Source: Nocardioides sp. Arc9.136
Lineage (GTDB): Bacteria > Actinomycetota > Actinomycetes > Propionibacteriales > Nocardioidaceae
Direction: 5' to 3'
Length of the DNA stretch: 64,000 nucleotides
Assembly (NCBI RefSeq): GCF_030506255.1
Contig: NZ_CP113431.1
Span: forward strand, 1,922,001 to 1,986,000
A model generated the notes under the pieces. The model did no database searches and had not been told where the DNA came from. It saw only the letters and a list, made by a program, of their open reading frames with translations. Positions 49,707-58,784 of this stretch are shown here, piece after piece (positions within the stretch are counted from its first letter, which is position 1; each line of letters starts with the position of its first letter). Made by a program: the position numbers and the translations under genes.

Positions 49707-50690
49707 TCACAGGGGCACCGCAGCGCGGTGCGCGCGGGCGCTGCCGAACAGCTGCCCCAGCGAGTGGGCGCGCTTGAGCACCAGGTGGGCGTCGTGCTCC
49801 CAGGTGATCGCGATCCCGCCGTGCAGCTGCACGGTCTCTCCGGCGATGCTGGCCAGCGCCTCGGAGCAGTAGGCCTTCGCCACGTGGGCGAGCCGTTCGG
49901 CGTTCGCCGCGCGGCCGGAGACGGCGTACGACGCCGCCCAGGACGCCGAGCGCGACATCTCCAGCAGCACCAGCATGTCGGCCATCCGGTGCTTGAGCGC
50001 CTGGAAGGAGCCGATCGGGCGCCCGAACTGCACCCGCTCGCGGGAGTAGGCGACGGTCATCTCGAGCGCTCGGGCGGCGGTGCCGGCCTGCAGCGCCGCG
50101 ACGCCCGCGGCGCCCACGAGCGCCGCCCGCTCGACGGCAGGTGCCGCCTCGCCGATCCGGGTCGCGGCGGAGGTGTCGACCTCGACGCGCGCGAGGCGCA
50201 GCGTCTGGTCCATCGTGGGGGTCCAGGTCCGCGTGGTGGCCGCGGGGTCGAGGGACCACAGCCCCTCGTCGGTAGCGGCGACCAGGACCGTGGCCAGGTC
50301 GCCGTCGACGACGTCGGGCACCGAGGTGCTCGCGCCGGTGGCGTCGACGAACGCGCCGACCTCCCCGCCGGCGAGCCGGGGGAGCAGCTCGTCCCTCGCC
50401 TCCGCCGTGGCGCCCGCGAGCAGCGCCTCGGAGGTCACCAACGAGGACAGCAGCGGCGACGGGACGAGCGAGCGGCCCACCTCCTCGAGCGCCACCATGG
50501 ACTCGAACAGGCTGAAGCCGGCGCCGCCGTGCTCCTCGGGGATGCCGAGCGCGGCCACCCCGATCTGCTCGCACAGCAGCTGCCACAGCGACTCGTCGTA
50601 GGTCCCGACCCGGGGGTCGGCGCGCTTGGCGAGCAGTGCGCGGACGGTCGCGGCGAGCTCCTGCTGCTCCTCGGACAGCGCGAAGTCCAT
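49707..50690 (-). CDS. fadE33: acyl-CoA dehydrogenase FadE33-like
   Basis: This 327-residue acyl-CoA dehydrogenase fold protein opens MDFALSEEQQELAATVRALL and has GIPEEHGGAGFSLFESMVALEE, YSRERVQFGRPIGSFQALKH and LHGGIAITWEHDAHLVLKRA. It is short, as are mycobacterial FadE32 and FadE33, which form heteromeric alpha2beta2 dehydrogenases. It should act late in ring C/D breakdown on open-chain CoA esters. ATG at 50690 lies one base after the fadE32 stop. The number 33 is assigned from order. Confidence 0.82.
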   Translation of the reverse strand: MDFALSEEQQELAATVRALLAKRADPRVGTYDESLWQLLCEQIGVAALGIPEEHGGAGFSLFESMVALEEVGRSLVPSPLLSSLVTSEALLAGATAEARDELLPRLAGGEVGAFVDATGASTSVPDVVDGDLATVLVAATDEGLWSLDPAATTRTWTPTMDQTLRLARVEVDTSAATRIGEAAPAVERAALVGAAGVAALQAGTAARALEMTVAYSRERVQFGRPIGSFQALKHRMADMLVLLEMSRSASWAASYAVSGRAANAERLAHVAKAYCSEALASIAGETVQLHGGIAITWEHDAHLVLKRAHSLGQLFGSARAHRAAVPL

Positions 50691-50691
50691 C

Positions 50692-51648
50692 TCAGGCCTC
50701 CACCGGGGTGCCGGCGGCGGCGACGAGGGTCTCGAGCAGCGCGGCGCGGTGCTGCGCCGGCGTCCCCCACGCGGTCACCAGTGCGCGGACCTTGGTGATC
50801 CAGATGCTCAGGTCGAGCTCCTGGGTGTAGCCCACCGCGCCGTGCACCTGCAGCGCCGTGCGGGAGGCGAGGTACGCCGCGTCCGCGCAGGCGACCTTGG
50901 CCGCCGCGGCCGGGACCTCGCCGAGTGCCGCGCCGAGGACGAGCGGCCGGGCGAAGTCCAGGGCGATCCGCACGTCCGCCAGCGCGTGCTTGATCGCCTG
51001 ATAGGAGCCGATCTCGCGGCCGAACTGGCGCCGCTGCTTGACGTAGGCGACTGCGTCGTCGAGCAGCCGCTCACCGCACCCGAGCAGCTGGGCCGAGGTG
51101 GCCAGGACGGCCGACTCCAGCGCAGCGCCGAGGTCGGCGCCGGGCACGGGGTCGCCCGCGACCAGGGTGGTCAGGTGCCGGGTCCGGTCGACGGAGCGGA
51201 GCCGCTCGCCCCGCGTCGCGGTCCGCAGCGTCGTGCCGGTGCAGGAGAAGACGTGGTCGGCGACCTCGGCGTCGAGGGCGTACGGCGCGTGCGCCGCCTC
51301 CGCCACGGTGCCGACCGCGCCCTCCGCGAGGGCGGCGAGCAGGTCGGCGTCGGCCAGGGCGAGCGGGAGGTACGCCGCGGACTCGACCCAGGGGCCGGGG
51401 ACGCCGTGCCGGCCCAGGGCCTCGAAGGCGACGACGAGCTCGACCGCGGTCGCGCCCATCCCGCCGTGCTCCTCGGGGACGACCAGCGCGTTGACGCCCT
51501 GCTCGGCCAGCCGCCTCCACAGCTCCAGCCCGGGTGCGGTGTCGCCCTCGGCCCACGCCCGCGCGGCGCCGACGGTGTCCGCGCCGGAGAGCAGCGCGTC
51601 GAGCGAGCCTCCGAAGTCCCGCTGGTCCTCGGTCAGGACGAACCTCAT
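50692..51648 (-). CDS. fadE32: acyl-CoA dehydrogenase FadE32-like
   Basis: This 318-residue acyl-CoA dehydrogenase fold protein has MRFVLTEDQRDFGGSLDALL, VVPEEHGGMGATAVELVVAF, VKQRRQFGREIGSYQAIKHA and VHGAVGYTQELDLSIWITK. Its length matches Rv3563. It probably pairs with the FadE31- or FadE33-like subunits. The ATG overlaps the fadE31 stop (ATGA), and the gene lies in one operon with fadD3. Confidence 0.82.
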   Translation of the reverse strand: MRFVLTEDQRDFGGSLDALLSGADTVGAARAWAEGDTAPGLELWRRLAEQGVNALVVPEEHGGMGATAVELVVAFEALGRHGVPGPWVESAAYLPLALADADLLAALAEGAVGTVAEAAHAPYALDAEVADHVFSCTGTTLRTATRGERLRSVDRTRHLTTLVAGDPVPGADLGAALESAVLATSAQLLGCGERLLDDAVAYVKQRRQFGREIGSYQAIKHALADVRIALDFARPLVLGAALGEVPAAAAKVACADAAYLASRTALQVHGAVGYTQELDLSIWITKVRALVTAWGTPAQHRAALLETLVAAAGTPVEA

Positions 51649-52817
51649 CGACCGGCCCCCTTCGGCTCGCGCGGCAGGCCGAGGATCCGCTCGGCCACGA
51701 TGTTGCGCTGGATCTCGTTGGTGCCCGCGTAGATCGGGCCGGACAGGGAGAAGGTGTAGCCGTCCAGCCACCGCGACTCGACCTCGGCGTCGGCGCCGAG
51801 CAGGTCCAGGGCGGTCTCGTGGAGGGCGATGTCGAGCTCGGACCAGAAGACCTTGTTCACCGACCCGGCGGTGCCCATGTCACCGCCCGCGGCGAGCCGG
51901 GTCACCGTCCCCCAGGTGTAGAGCCGGTAGGACTGGGCTCGCAGCCAGGCGTCGACCACGTGGGCCGGCGCCGTCTCGGTGGCGGCCGGGGTCGCACCGT
52001 CCGCGACGGTCGACCGGTAGAGGTCGACCAGCCGGTCGGCGGCGGCGCAGAACCGGCCGGGGGAGCGCAGCGAGAGGCCGCGCTCGTTGCCGGCGGTCGA
52101 CATCGCGACCCGCCAGCCGTCACCCGGGGCGCCGAGCACGTCGGAGTCGGGGACGAACACGTCCTCGAAGAACACCTCCGCGAAGCCGGCCTCGCCGTCG
52201 AGCTGGGCGATCGGGCGCACCGTGATGCCGTCGGCGTCGAGGGGGAAGAGGAAGTAGGTCAGCCCGGCGTGCCGCTGGGCCTCCGGGTCGGAGCGGAACA
52301 GCCCGAAGCCCCAGTGGGCGAAGGAGGCACGCGAGGACCAGGTCTTCTGGCCGTTGAGTACCCACCCGCCCCGGGCCTCGTCGCGGCGGGCGGTCGAGCG
52401 CAGTGAGGCCAGGTCGGACCCGGCCTCGGGCTCGGACCAGCACTGCGCCCAGACCTGCTCACCGGTCGCCATCGAGGGCAGGAAGCGGTCCTGCTGCTCG
52501 CGGGTGCCGTGGTCGAAGATGATCGGCGCGAGCAGGAAGATGCCGTTCTGGGAGACCCGGCCGGGTGCGCCGGCGCGGTAGTACTCCTCCTCGAAGACCA
52601 CCCACTCCACCAGCGACGCCTCGCGGCCGTGGTACTCCCGCGGCCACGACACCACGGCCCAGCGGGCCTCGGCCAGCCGCGCCTCCCACTCCTGGTGGGC
52701 CTTCCAGCCGGCCTCGGTGTCCATCGAGGGCAGCGGCTCGGCCGGCACGTTGGCGGCCAGCCACGCCCGCGCCTCGGCCTGGAAGGCCAGCTCGGACTCG
52801 GACAGGGACAGGTCCAT
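51645..52817 (-). CDS. fadE31: acyl-CoA dehydrogenase FadE31-like
   Basis: This 390-residue full-length acyl-CoA dehydrogenase has VVSWPREYHGREASLVEWVV, WSEPEAGSDLASLRSTARRD, NGQKTWSSRASFAHWGF and a C-terminal SGPIYAGTNEIQRNIVAERI carrying the FAD contacts. It is the FAD-binding partner in the FadE31-33 set. ATG at 52817 gives the usual MDLSLSESE start; GTG at 52826 would overlap the fadD3 stop (GTGA) and add three residues. Confidence 0.85.
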   Translation of the reverse strand: MDLSLSESELAFQAEARAWLAANVPAEPLPSMDTEAGWKAHQEWEARLAEARWAVVSWPREYHGREASLVEWVVFEEEYYRAGAPGRVSQNGIFLLAPIIFDHGTREQQDRFLPSMATGEQVWAQCWSEPEAGSDLASLRSTARRDEARGGWVLNGQKTWSSRASFAHWGFGLFRSDPEAQRHAGLTYFLFPLDADGITVRPIAQLDGEAGFAEVFFEDVFVPDSDVLGAPGDGWRVAMSTAGNERGLSLRSPGRFCAAADRLVDLYRSTVADGATPAATETAPAHVVDAWLRAQSYRLYTWGTVTRLAAGGDMGTAGSVNKVFWSELDIALHETALDLLGADAEVESRWLDGYTFSLSGPIYAGTNEIQRNIVAERILGLPREPKGAGR

Positions 52818-52822
52818 GGTTC

Positions 52823-54346
52823 TCACTCGCTCCTGAGCTGGGTCTTGAGCACCTTGCCGGACAGGTTCCGCGGCAGCGAGTCGATGAACTCGACGCGTCG
52901 CGGGACCTTGAAGTTGGCCAGCCGCTCCTTGCAGTACGCCGTGACGTCCTCGGCGGTGAGCGCCTCGCCCGCGGGGCCGGCCGCGCGGACGACGTACGCC
53001 GCGCCGAGCTCGCCCATCCGCTCGTCCGGGACCCCGACGACCGCGGCGTCGGCGACCCCCTCGAGCCGGGCGAGCAGCTGCTCGACCTCCGCGGGGTAGA
53101 CGTTGAAGCCGCCCGAGATGTACATGTCCTTGAGCCGGTCGGTGATCGTGAGGTTCCCGGCCTCGTCGAGCGTCCCGACGTCGCCGGTGTGCAGCCAGCC
53201 GTCGGCGTCGATCGCGGCGGCGGTGGCGGCCTCGTCGTCGAGGTAGCCGAGCATCACGTAGTCACCGCGCAGCAGCAGCTCGCCGGCCTCGCCGGGGGCC
53301 GCGTCGATCCGCGCCTCCATGCCGGGGATCGCCCGCCCGCAGGTGCGGGCGACGAGCTCGGCGGGGTCGCCGGCGCGGGCCATGGTCGCGACGACCGCCT
53401 CGGTCATCCCGAACGCGGTCACGACCTGGTCGAAGCCGAGGCCCTCGGGTGCCGGCCGGCGCATCCGCTCGATCAGGACGACCGGGACGACGGCCGCGCC
53501 GGTGACGGCCAGGCGCAGCGAGGTCAGGTCGCGCTCCTCGCGGCCGGGCGCGCCCAGGAGCGACTGGTAGATGGTCGGTGCACCGGGGAGGACGGTGATC
53601 CGCTCCTCCTCGACCAGGCGCATCGTCCGGTCGAGGTCGAAGGTCGCGACCGGGTAGAGCGTGGCGCCGGTGACCAGGCCGGTGACGATCCCGACCTTGT
53701 AGCCGAAGGAGTGGAAGAACGGGTTGACCACCAGGTAGCGGTCCTGGCCGGTCACCCCGCCGAGCTCGCCCCACGCGCGCGCCACCCCGACGGTCTGCCG
53801 GTGCGCCGACATCGCGCCCTTGCTGCGGCCGGTCGTGCCGGAGGTGAAGAGGATGTCGCTCACGTCGTCGGGGGAGACCGACTCCGCGACGGCGTCGACG
53901 TCCGCGGTCGTGACCGACCCGGTGTCGAGGTCCCCGAGGTCGGCCAGGTCGATGACCCGCAGGACCGAGGGCAGGTCGCCGGTCGCCCGCAGGTCCGCGA
54001 CCTGGGTGCGCCCGAGGAAGCCGTCGGCCACGACGACCAGCCGCGCCCGGGTCCGCTCGACCACGTCGGCGACCTCGTGCGCGGTGTAGCGGGAGTTGAG
54101 CGGGACGAGCACGCCGCCGGCGTACGTCACCGCCAGCCCGGCCACGACCCAGTCGATGCTGTTGGGCGCCCACAGGCACACCCGCTCACCGGGACGCAGT
54201 CCCGCGGCGACGTACCCGCGGGCCGCGCGGCGCACGCGACGCAGCAGCTCGAGGAACGAGACCACCTCGCCGTCCTCGACGTACGCCGGGTGCTCGCCGA
54301 AGCGGTCGGCCGCCGCGCCGAGCGCGGCCGGGATCGTCTGCTCCAC
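52823..54346 (-). CDS. fadD3: HIP-CoA synthetase FadD3
   Basis: This 507-residue acyl-CoA ligase of the ANL family has the P-loop LFTSGTTGRSKGAMSAH, VTAFGMTE, GWLHTGDVGTLDEAGN, DRLKDMYISGGFNVYPAEVE and a C-terminal LSGKVLK lysine. By context it activates HIP, the propanoate left from rings C/D, which starts the KstR2 pathway. GTG at 54346 follows GGAGGTGAC, one of the strongest ribosome sites in the window. It heads the leftward operon fadD3-fadE31-fadE32-fadE33, divergent from fadE30. Confidence 0.92.
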   Translation of the reverse strand: MEQTIPAALGAAADRFGEHPAYVEDGEVVSFLELLRRVRRAARGYVAAGLRPGERVCLWAPNSIDWVVAGLAVTYAGGVLVPLNSRYTAHEVADVVERTRARLVVVADGFLGRTQVADLRATGDLPSVLRVIDLADLGDLDTGSVTTADVDAVAESVSPDDVSDILFTSGTTGRSKGAMSAHRQTVGVARAWGELGGVTGQDRYLVVNPFFHSFGYKVGIVTGLVTGATLYPVATFDLDRTMRLVEEERITVLPGAPTIYQSLLGAPGREERDLTSLRLAVTGAAVVPVVLIERMRRPAPEGLGFDQVVTAFGMTEAVVATMARAGDPAELVARTCGRAIPGMEARIDAAPGEAGELLLRGDYVMLGYLDDEAATAAAIDADGWLHTGDVGTLDEAGNLTITDRLKDMYISGGFNVYPAEVEQLLARLEGVADAAVVGVPDERMGELGAAYVVRAAGPAGEALTAEDVTAYCKERLANFKVPRRVEFIDSLPRNLSGKVLKTQLRSE

Positions 54347-54397
54347 GTCACCTCCACCAGGACCGGGCCGGTCGGCAGCCGGTCTCCCGACTGCCCA

Positions 54398-54415
54398 ACC
54401 AAGCAATTGCTTGGT
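54398..54415. promoter_or_regulatory. probable KstR2 operator between fadD3 and fadE30
   Basis: ACCAAGCAATTGCTTGGT is a perfect 18-base palindrome. Its last base begins a -10-like TACTGT (54415-54420) that ends seven bases before the fadE30 GTG. A near copy is at 62785-62802 in the other divergent promoter of this regulon. The mycobacterial KstR2 motif (AnCAAGnnCTTGnT) has the same half-sites but a two-base gap in place of six. Confidence 0.65.
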
Positions 54416-54427
54416 ACTGTAGCACTC

Positions 54428-55651
54428 GTGGACCTGACCTACACGGCCGAGGACGAGGCCTTCCGTACCGAGGTGCGTGACTTCCTCGAGGAGCACCTGC
54501 GTGGTGAGTTCGCCGCGCTCAAGGGCCTCGGCGGGCCCGGGCGCGACCACGAGGCGGTCGAGGAGCGCCTGGCGTGGAACCGGCACCTGGCCGCCCACGG
54601 CTGGACCTGCGTGGGCTGGCCGACCGAGCACGGCGGCCGCGGGCTGACGCTGTCCCAGCAAGTGATCTTCCACGAGGAGTACGCCCGCTCGAACGCCCCG
54701 GCGCGGCTGAACCACCTCGGTGAGGAGCTGCTCGGGCCGACCCTGATCGCCTTCGGCACCCCCGAGCAGCAGGCGCGCTTCCTCCCGCCGATCGCCGCGG
54801 TCGAGGAGCTGTGGGCGCAGGGCTACTCCGAGCCCGGCGCCGGATCGGACCTCGCGAACGTGCAGACCCGCGCCCGGCTCGAGGACGCCGCGGACGGGTC
54901 GGGCCGGCAGGAGTGGGTGGTCGACGGGCAGAAGGTGTGGACCTCCAACGCGCACTTCTCCCAGTGGGTCTTCGTCGTGGCCCGCACCGAGCCGGGCTCG
55001 CAGCGGCACCACGGGCTCTCGTTCCTGCTCGTGCCGCTGGACCAGGAAGGCGTCGAGGTCCGCCCGATCGAGCAGCTGACCGGCGGGTCGGAGTTCAACG
55101 AGGTCTTCTTCACCGGCGCCCGCACCGCTGCCGACCTCGTCGTCGGCGAGCCCGGCCAGGGCTGGCGTGTCGCGATGGGCCTGCTCGGCTTCGAGCGCGG
55201 CGTCTCGGTGCTCGGCCAGGTCGTCGGCTTCGCCCGCGAGCTCGAGGCCGTGGTCGACCTCGCCAAGGCCAACGGCGCGATCGACGACCCGCTCCTGCGC
55301 GACCGCCTCGCCGACCTCACCGTCGAGCTGGAGGTCATGCGGTTCAACGCGATGCGCGGCCTCTCGGCCGTCACCGGCGGGGACGACTCCGCCGCGGGCG
55401 GGGGAGCGGCCTCGATCTTCAAGCTCGTCTGGGCCGCGTGGCACAAGCGGCTCGGCGAGGTCGCCATGGAGGTCCTCGGGACCGCGGGGCTGACCGCCCG
55501 CGGCGCGCCGTACGACCTCGACGAGTGGCAACGACTCTTCCTCTTCGCGCGCGCCGACTCGATCTACGGCGGCAGCGACGAGGTGCAGCGCAACATCCTG
55601 GCCGAGCGCGTGCTCGGCCTTCCCCGAGAGCCGAAGGGCAGCACCACGTGA
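54428..55651 (+). CDS. fadE30: acyl-CoA dehydrogenase FadE30-like
   Basis: This 407-residue acyl-CoA dehydrogenase has TYTAEDEAFRTEVRDFLEEHL, CVGWPTEHGGRGLTLSQQVI, YSEPGAGSDLANVQTRARLE, DGQKVWTSNAHFSQWVF and SIYGGSDEVQRNILAERVLG. It is expected to dehydrogenate the HIP-derived CoA ester after FadD3. GTG at 54428 lacks a ribosome site and sits seven bases after a -10-like hexamer, so the mRNA is probably leaderless. The stop overlaps the start of the next gene (GTGA). Confidence 0.9.
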   Translation: MDLTYTAEDEAFRTEVRDFLEEHLRGEFAALKGLGGPGRDHEAVEERLAWNRHLAAHGWTCVGWPTEHGGRGLTLSQQVIFHEEYARSNAPARLNHLGEELLGPTLIAFGTPEQQARFLPPIAAVEELWAQGYSEPGAGSDLANVQTRARLEDAADGSGRQEWVVDGQKVWTSNAHFSQWVFVVARTEPGSQRHHGLSFLLVPLDQEGVEVRPIEQLTGGSEFNEVFFTGARTAADLVVGEPGQGWRVAMGLLGFERGVSVLGQVVGFARELEAVVDLAKANGAIDDPLLRDRLADLTVELEVMRFNAMRGLSAVTGGDDSAAGGGAASIFKLVWAAWHKRLGEVAMEVLGTAGLTARGAPYDLDEWQRLFLFARADSIYGGSDEVQRNILAERVLGLPREPKGSTT

Positions 55652-56475
55652 CGACCACCGAGACCACCGGGCCCACCCCGCCCCGCGCCGAGCAGCCGGC
55701 CCCCGGCTACGTGCCCGGCCACGACCTGCTCGCCGGGAAGGTGGTCGTCGTGACGGCCGCGGCCGGTGCCGGCATCGGCGCGGCCGTCGTGCGGCGCGTG
55801 CTGGAGGAGGGCGCGAAGGCGGTCGTCTTCAGCGACACCCACGCGCGCCGGCTCGCGGAGGCCGAGGAGGCCCTGGCCGCCGAGTTCGGTGCCGAGCGCG
55901 TGCGCCAGCTGGTCTGCGACGTGACCGACGAGGCGCAGGTGGCCGCGCTGCTCGACGTCGCCGACGAGCTCGGCGGCGTCGACGTGATGGTGAACAACGC
56001 CGGCCTCGGCGGCACCGCCTCGGTGCTGGAGATGACCGACGAGCAGTGGCTCCGGGTCCTCGACATCACCCTGACCGGCACCTTCCGCTGCGTGCGGGCC
56101 GCGGGCCAGCGGATGGTCGCCGCGGGCAAGAAGGGCGTCATCGTCAACAACGCCTCGGTGATCGGCTGGCGCGCGCAGGAGGGCCAGGCCCACTACGCCG
56201 CGGCCAAGGCCGGCGTCATGGCGCTTACCCGCTGCTCCGCGATCGACCTGGCCCCGCACGGCATCCGGGTCAACGCGGTCTCCCCGAGCCTCGCCATGCA
56301 CCCGTTCCTGGCCAAGGTCACCTCCGACGAGCTGCTCGCCGAGCTGAAGAGCCGCGAGGCGTTCGGCCGCGCGGCCGAGCCGTGGGAGGTCGCCAACGTG
56401 ATGGTCTTCCTCGCCAGCGACTACGCGTCGTACATGACCGGCGAGGTCGTCGCGGTCAGCAGCCAGCAGGCCTGA
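55648..56475 (+). CDS. ipdF: short-chain dehydrogenase IpdF-like (Rv3559c)
   Basis: This 275-residue SDR has a cofactor loop VVVVTAAAGAGIGAAVVRRV (a Gly-rich variant), NNAGLGG, the catalytic Ser in NNASVIG and Tyr/Lys in HYAAAKAG. A Pro-rich tail of about 28 residues precedes the fold. By position between fadE30 and kstR2 it matches Rv3559c (IpdF), which oxidises the 5-hydroxyl of HIP-CoA derivatives. GTG at 55648 overlaps the fadE30 stop. Confidence 0.85.
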   Translation: MTTTETTGPTPPRAEQPAPGYVPGHDLLAGKVVVVTAAAGAGIGAAVVRRVLEEGAKAVVFSDTHARRLAEAEEALAAEFGAERVRQLVCDVTDEAQVAALLDVADELGGVDVMVNNAGLGGTASVLEMTDEQWLRVLDITLTGTFRCVRAAGQRMVAAGKKGVIVNNASVIGWRAQEGQAHYAAAKAGVMALTRCSAIDLAPHGIRVNAVSPSLAMHPFLAKVTSDELLAELKSREAFGRAAEPWEVANVMVFLASDYASYMTGEVVAVSSQQA

Positions 56476-56500
56476 CCACCGCGTCGGAGAGGATGGCCCC

Positions 56501-57109
56501 ATGAGCGCGCAGGCCCGCACCGAACGCCCCGAGGGCACCGATCGTCGGCGGCAGCTGCTGTCGATCGCCGCCGAGCTGTTCGCGGACAAGGGCTTCAAGA
56601 ACACCACCGTCCGCGACATCGCCGACGCCGCGGGCATCCTCTCCGGCAGCCTGTACCACCACTTCGACTCCAAGGAGTCGATGGTCGACGAGATCCTCTC
56701 GTCCTTCCAGGCCGAGCTGTTCGCGGCGTACGACGAGGTCCTGCGCAGCGACGACGACGCCCGCACCAAGATCGAGCGGGCCGTGCGCCTCTCCTTCGAG
56801 GCCATCGACCGGCACCGCCACGAGGTGGCGATCTTCCAGAACGAGGCCGACTTCCTCGGCCAGCAGGAGCGCTTCGACTACCTCGCCGAGCGCAACGCCC
56901 AGTCCCGAGAGGTGTGGATCACCCTCCTCGAGGACGGGCTGAGGTCCGGTGCGCTCCGCGCCGACCTCGACGTCGAGCTCACCTACCGCTTCATCCGCGA
57001 CACGGTCTGGGTGGCGGTGCGGTGGTACCGCCCCGGCGGGAAGCTCACCCACACCGACGTCGCCGACCAGTACCTCACCATCCTCCTAGACGGGATCGCC
57101 CATGCCTGA
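56501..57109 (+). CDS. kstR2: TetR-family repressor KstR2
   Basis: This 202-residue TetR regulator has an N-terminal helix-turn-helix (RDIADAAGILSGSLYHHFDS), nearly identical to KstR2 of M. tuberculosis. The C-terminal ligand domain also keeps KstR2 traits (FEAIDRHRHEVAIFQNEADF, TYRFIRDTVWVAVRWYRPGG). KstR2 represses the ring C/D genes and is released by HIP-CoA. ATG at 56501 follows GAGAGGATGG. It is co-transcribed with fadE30-ipdF and overlaps fadA6 by eight bases. Its likely sites are the palindromes at 54398 and 62785. Confidence 0.92.
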   Translation: MSAQARTERPEGTDRRRQLLSIAAELFADKGFKNTTVRDIADAAGILSGSLYHHFDSKESMVDEILSSFQAELFAAYDEVLRSDDDARTKIERAVRLSFEAIDRHRHEVAIFQNEADFLGQQERFDYLAERNAQSREVWITLLEDGLRSGALRADLDVELTYRFIRDTVWVAVRWYRPGGKLTHTDVADQYLTILLDGIAHA

Positions 57110-58265
57110 AGCATTCATCGTCGACGCGGTGCGGACGCCGACCGGCAAGCGCGGCGGCGCGCTCGCCGGCGTCCACTCCGCCGACCTCGCCGCCCACTCG
57201 ATCTCGGCGCTGGTCGACCGGACCGGGGTCGACCCGGGCGCCGTCGACGACGTCATCCTGGGCTGCTGCGACACGATCGGCTCCCAGGCCGGCGACGTCG
57301 CGCGCACGGCGTGGCTCGTCGCCGGCCTGCCCGACCACGTCCCGGGCGTGACCATCGACCGCCAGTGCGGGTCCTCCCAGCAGGCGGTCCACTTCGCCGC
57401 CCAGGGCGTCATGTCCGGCACCCAGGACCTCGTGGTCGCCGGCGGCGTGCAGAACATGAGCGCCATCCCGATCTCCGCGGCGATGATCGTCGGTCAGCAG
57501 TACGGCTTCTCCACGCCGTTCGCGGAGTCCCCGGGCTGGCAGAAGCGGTTCGGCGACCAGGAGGTCAGCCAGTTCCGCTCCGCCGAGATGATCGCCGAGA
57601 AGTGGGGCCACTCCCGCGAGCAGCTCGAGGCCTTCGCTCTCGCCTCGCACGAGCGGGCGCTGGCGGCGATCGCCGAGGGCCGGTTCGCGAACGAGGTCGT
57701 GCCGGTCGCGCTGTCCGACGGCACGACGTTCGAGGTCGACCAGTGCCCGCGGCAGACGTCGCTGGAGAAGATGGCCTCGCTGGAGCCGCTGGCCCCCGGC
57801 GGCCGGATCACCGCCGCCGTCGCCTCGCAGATCTGCGACGCCTCCTCGGCGGTGCTCATCGCCTCCGAGCGGGCCGTCGCCGACCACGGGCTCACCCCGC
57901 GGGCGCGCGTCCACCACCTCTCGGTCCGCGGCGACGACCCGGTGTGGATGCTGACCGGTCCCATCCGCGCCACCCGCCACGCGCTGGAGCGGACCGGCCT
58001 CTCGGTCGACGACATCGACCTGTTCGAGTGCAACGAGGCGTTCGCCCCGGTCGTCCTGGCCTGGATGGAGGAGATCGGCATCCCGCACGAGAAGGTCAAC
58101 GTCAACGGCGGCGGGATCGCCCTCGGCCACCCCATCGGCGCCACCGGCACCCGCCTGATGACCACGCTGCTCAACGAGCTGGAGCGCACCGGCGGCCGCT
58201 ACGGCCTGCAGACGATGTGCGAGGGCGGCGGCCAGGCGAACGTGACGATCATCGAGCGTCTCTGA
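57102..58265 (+). CDS. fadA6: acetyl-CoA acetyltransferase FadA6
   Basis: This 387-residue thiolase has nucleophile Cys89 in TIDRQCGSSQQAVHFAAQG, the NEAFAP loop, the GGGIALGHPIGATGTR His motif and a C-terminal CEGGGQANVTIIE with the second Cys. In the HIP pathway FadA6 cleaves the open-chain 3-oxoacyl-CoA made after ring C hydrolysis. ATG at 57102 lies inside the end of kstR2. A palindromic repeat element follows the stop. Confidence 0.93.
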   Translation: MPEAFIVDAVRTPTGKRGGALAGVHSADLAAHSISALVDRTGVDPGAVDDVILGCCDTIGSQAGDVARTAWLVAGLPDHVPGVTIDRQCGSSQQAVHFAAQGVMSGTQDLVVAGGVQNMSAIPISAAMIVGQQYGFSTPFAESPGWQKRFGDQEVSQFRSAEMIAEKWGHSREQLEAFALASHERALAAIAEGRFANEVVPVALSDGTTFEVDQCPRQTSLEKMASLEPLAPGGRITAAVASQICDASSAVLIASERAVADHGLTPRARVHHLSVRGDDPVWMLTGPIRATRHALERTGLSVDDIDLFECNEAFAPVVLAWMEEIGIPHEKVNVNGGGIALGHPIGATGTRLMTTLLNELERTGGRYGLQTMCEGGGQANVTIIERL

Positions 58266-58315
58266 GCTGTTGGTAGGCGCTGCGTCGCCCTGGGTCGCCC
58301 CTGGGCCGGGGATGT

Positions 58316-58398
58316 TTCAGCGGCCGGCCGATGAAGCTCCCGGTTGGCCGCTGAAACTTCATCGGCCAACCGACAGTTCCAGCGGCCAGCCGCTGAAG
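58316..58398. repeat. composite palindromic repeat, copy 2
   Basis: Four 20-base units lie head to tail: TTCAGCGGCCGGCCGATGAA (itself a near palindrome), a CCCGGTTGGCCGCTGAAA unit, then 58357-58386, identical to copy 1 over 30 bases, and a last AGCGGCCAGCCGCTGAAG unit. It lies 50 bases after fadA6 and 18 bases before the end of a convergent gene. Total length and unit order equal those of copy 1 (32286-32368); the outer units differ, as if shuffled or diverged. Confidence 0.8.
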
Positions 58399-58416
58399 CC
58401 GTCCGCAGAGGCCGAC

Positions 58417-58782
58417 CTACCTCAGCACCAGCCACACGCCGACGATGCCGGGGATCGTGCCGAGCAGCAGCCAGGGGGAGAGCGGGTTCTTCCGGTGGAT
58501 CGCCAGCGCGGCGACGACGGCCAGGACGCCGAACGCGCCACCGAGCACGCACAGCCCGATCTGGGAGGTCCGGAACTCGTCGTCGATCACCAGGCCGGCG
58601 ATCACCAGGCCGACCGAGAGGTGCAGGATCGTCGTCGCGGCAAGGACCGACATCACGTAGCGCTGGACGGTCTCGATGCTCATCGCACCCTGCTTGCGGG
58701 GGCGGGAGGGACGCGTCGGCCGGGGGTTGTCGGGGTCGAGCAGGTGCCGGGACCGGCGGGGCGACGGCGTCGGGGCGCTCAT
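58417..58782 (-). CDS. small membrane protein inside the ring C/D cluster
   Basis: This 121-residue protein has a basic, Pro-rich N-terminus (about 30 residues) and three hydrophobic helices (YVMSVLAATTILHLSVGLVI, IGLCVLGGAFGVLAVVAALA, WLLLGTIPGIVGVWLVL). ATG at 58782. It lies two bases after the next membrane protein gene on the same strand, so they form a pair. No family is recognised, and it is not part of the known KstR2 regulon. Confidence 0.6.
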   Translation of the reverse strand: MSAPTPSPRRSRHLLDPDNPRPTRPSRPRKQGAMSIETVQRYVMSVLAATTILHLSVGLVIAGLVIDDEFRTSQIGLCVLGGAFGVLAVVAALAIHRKNPLSPWLLLGTIPGIVGVWLVLR

Positions 58783-58784
58783 GC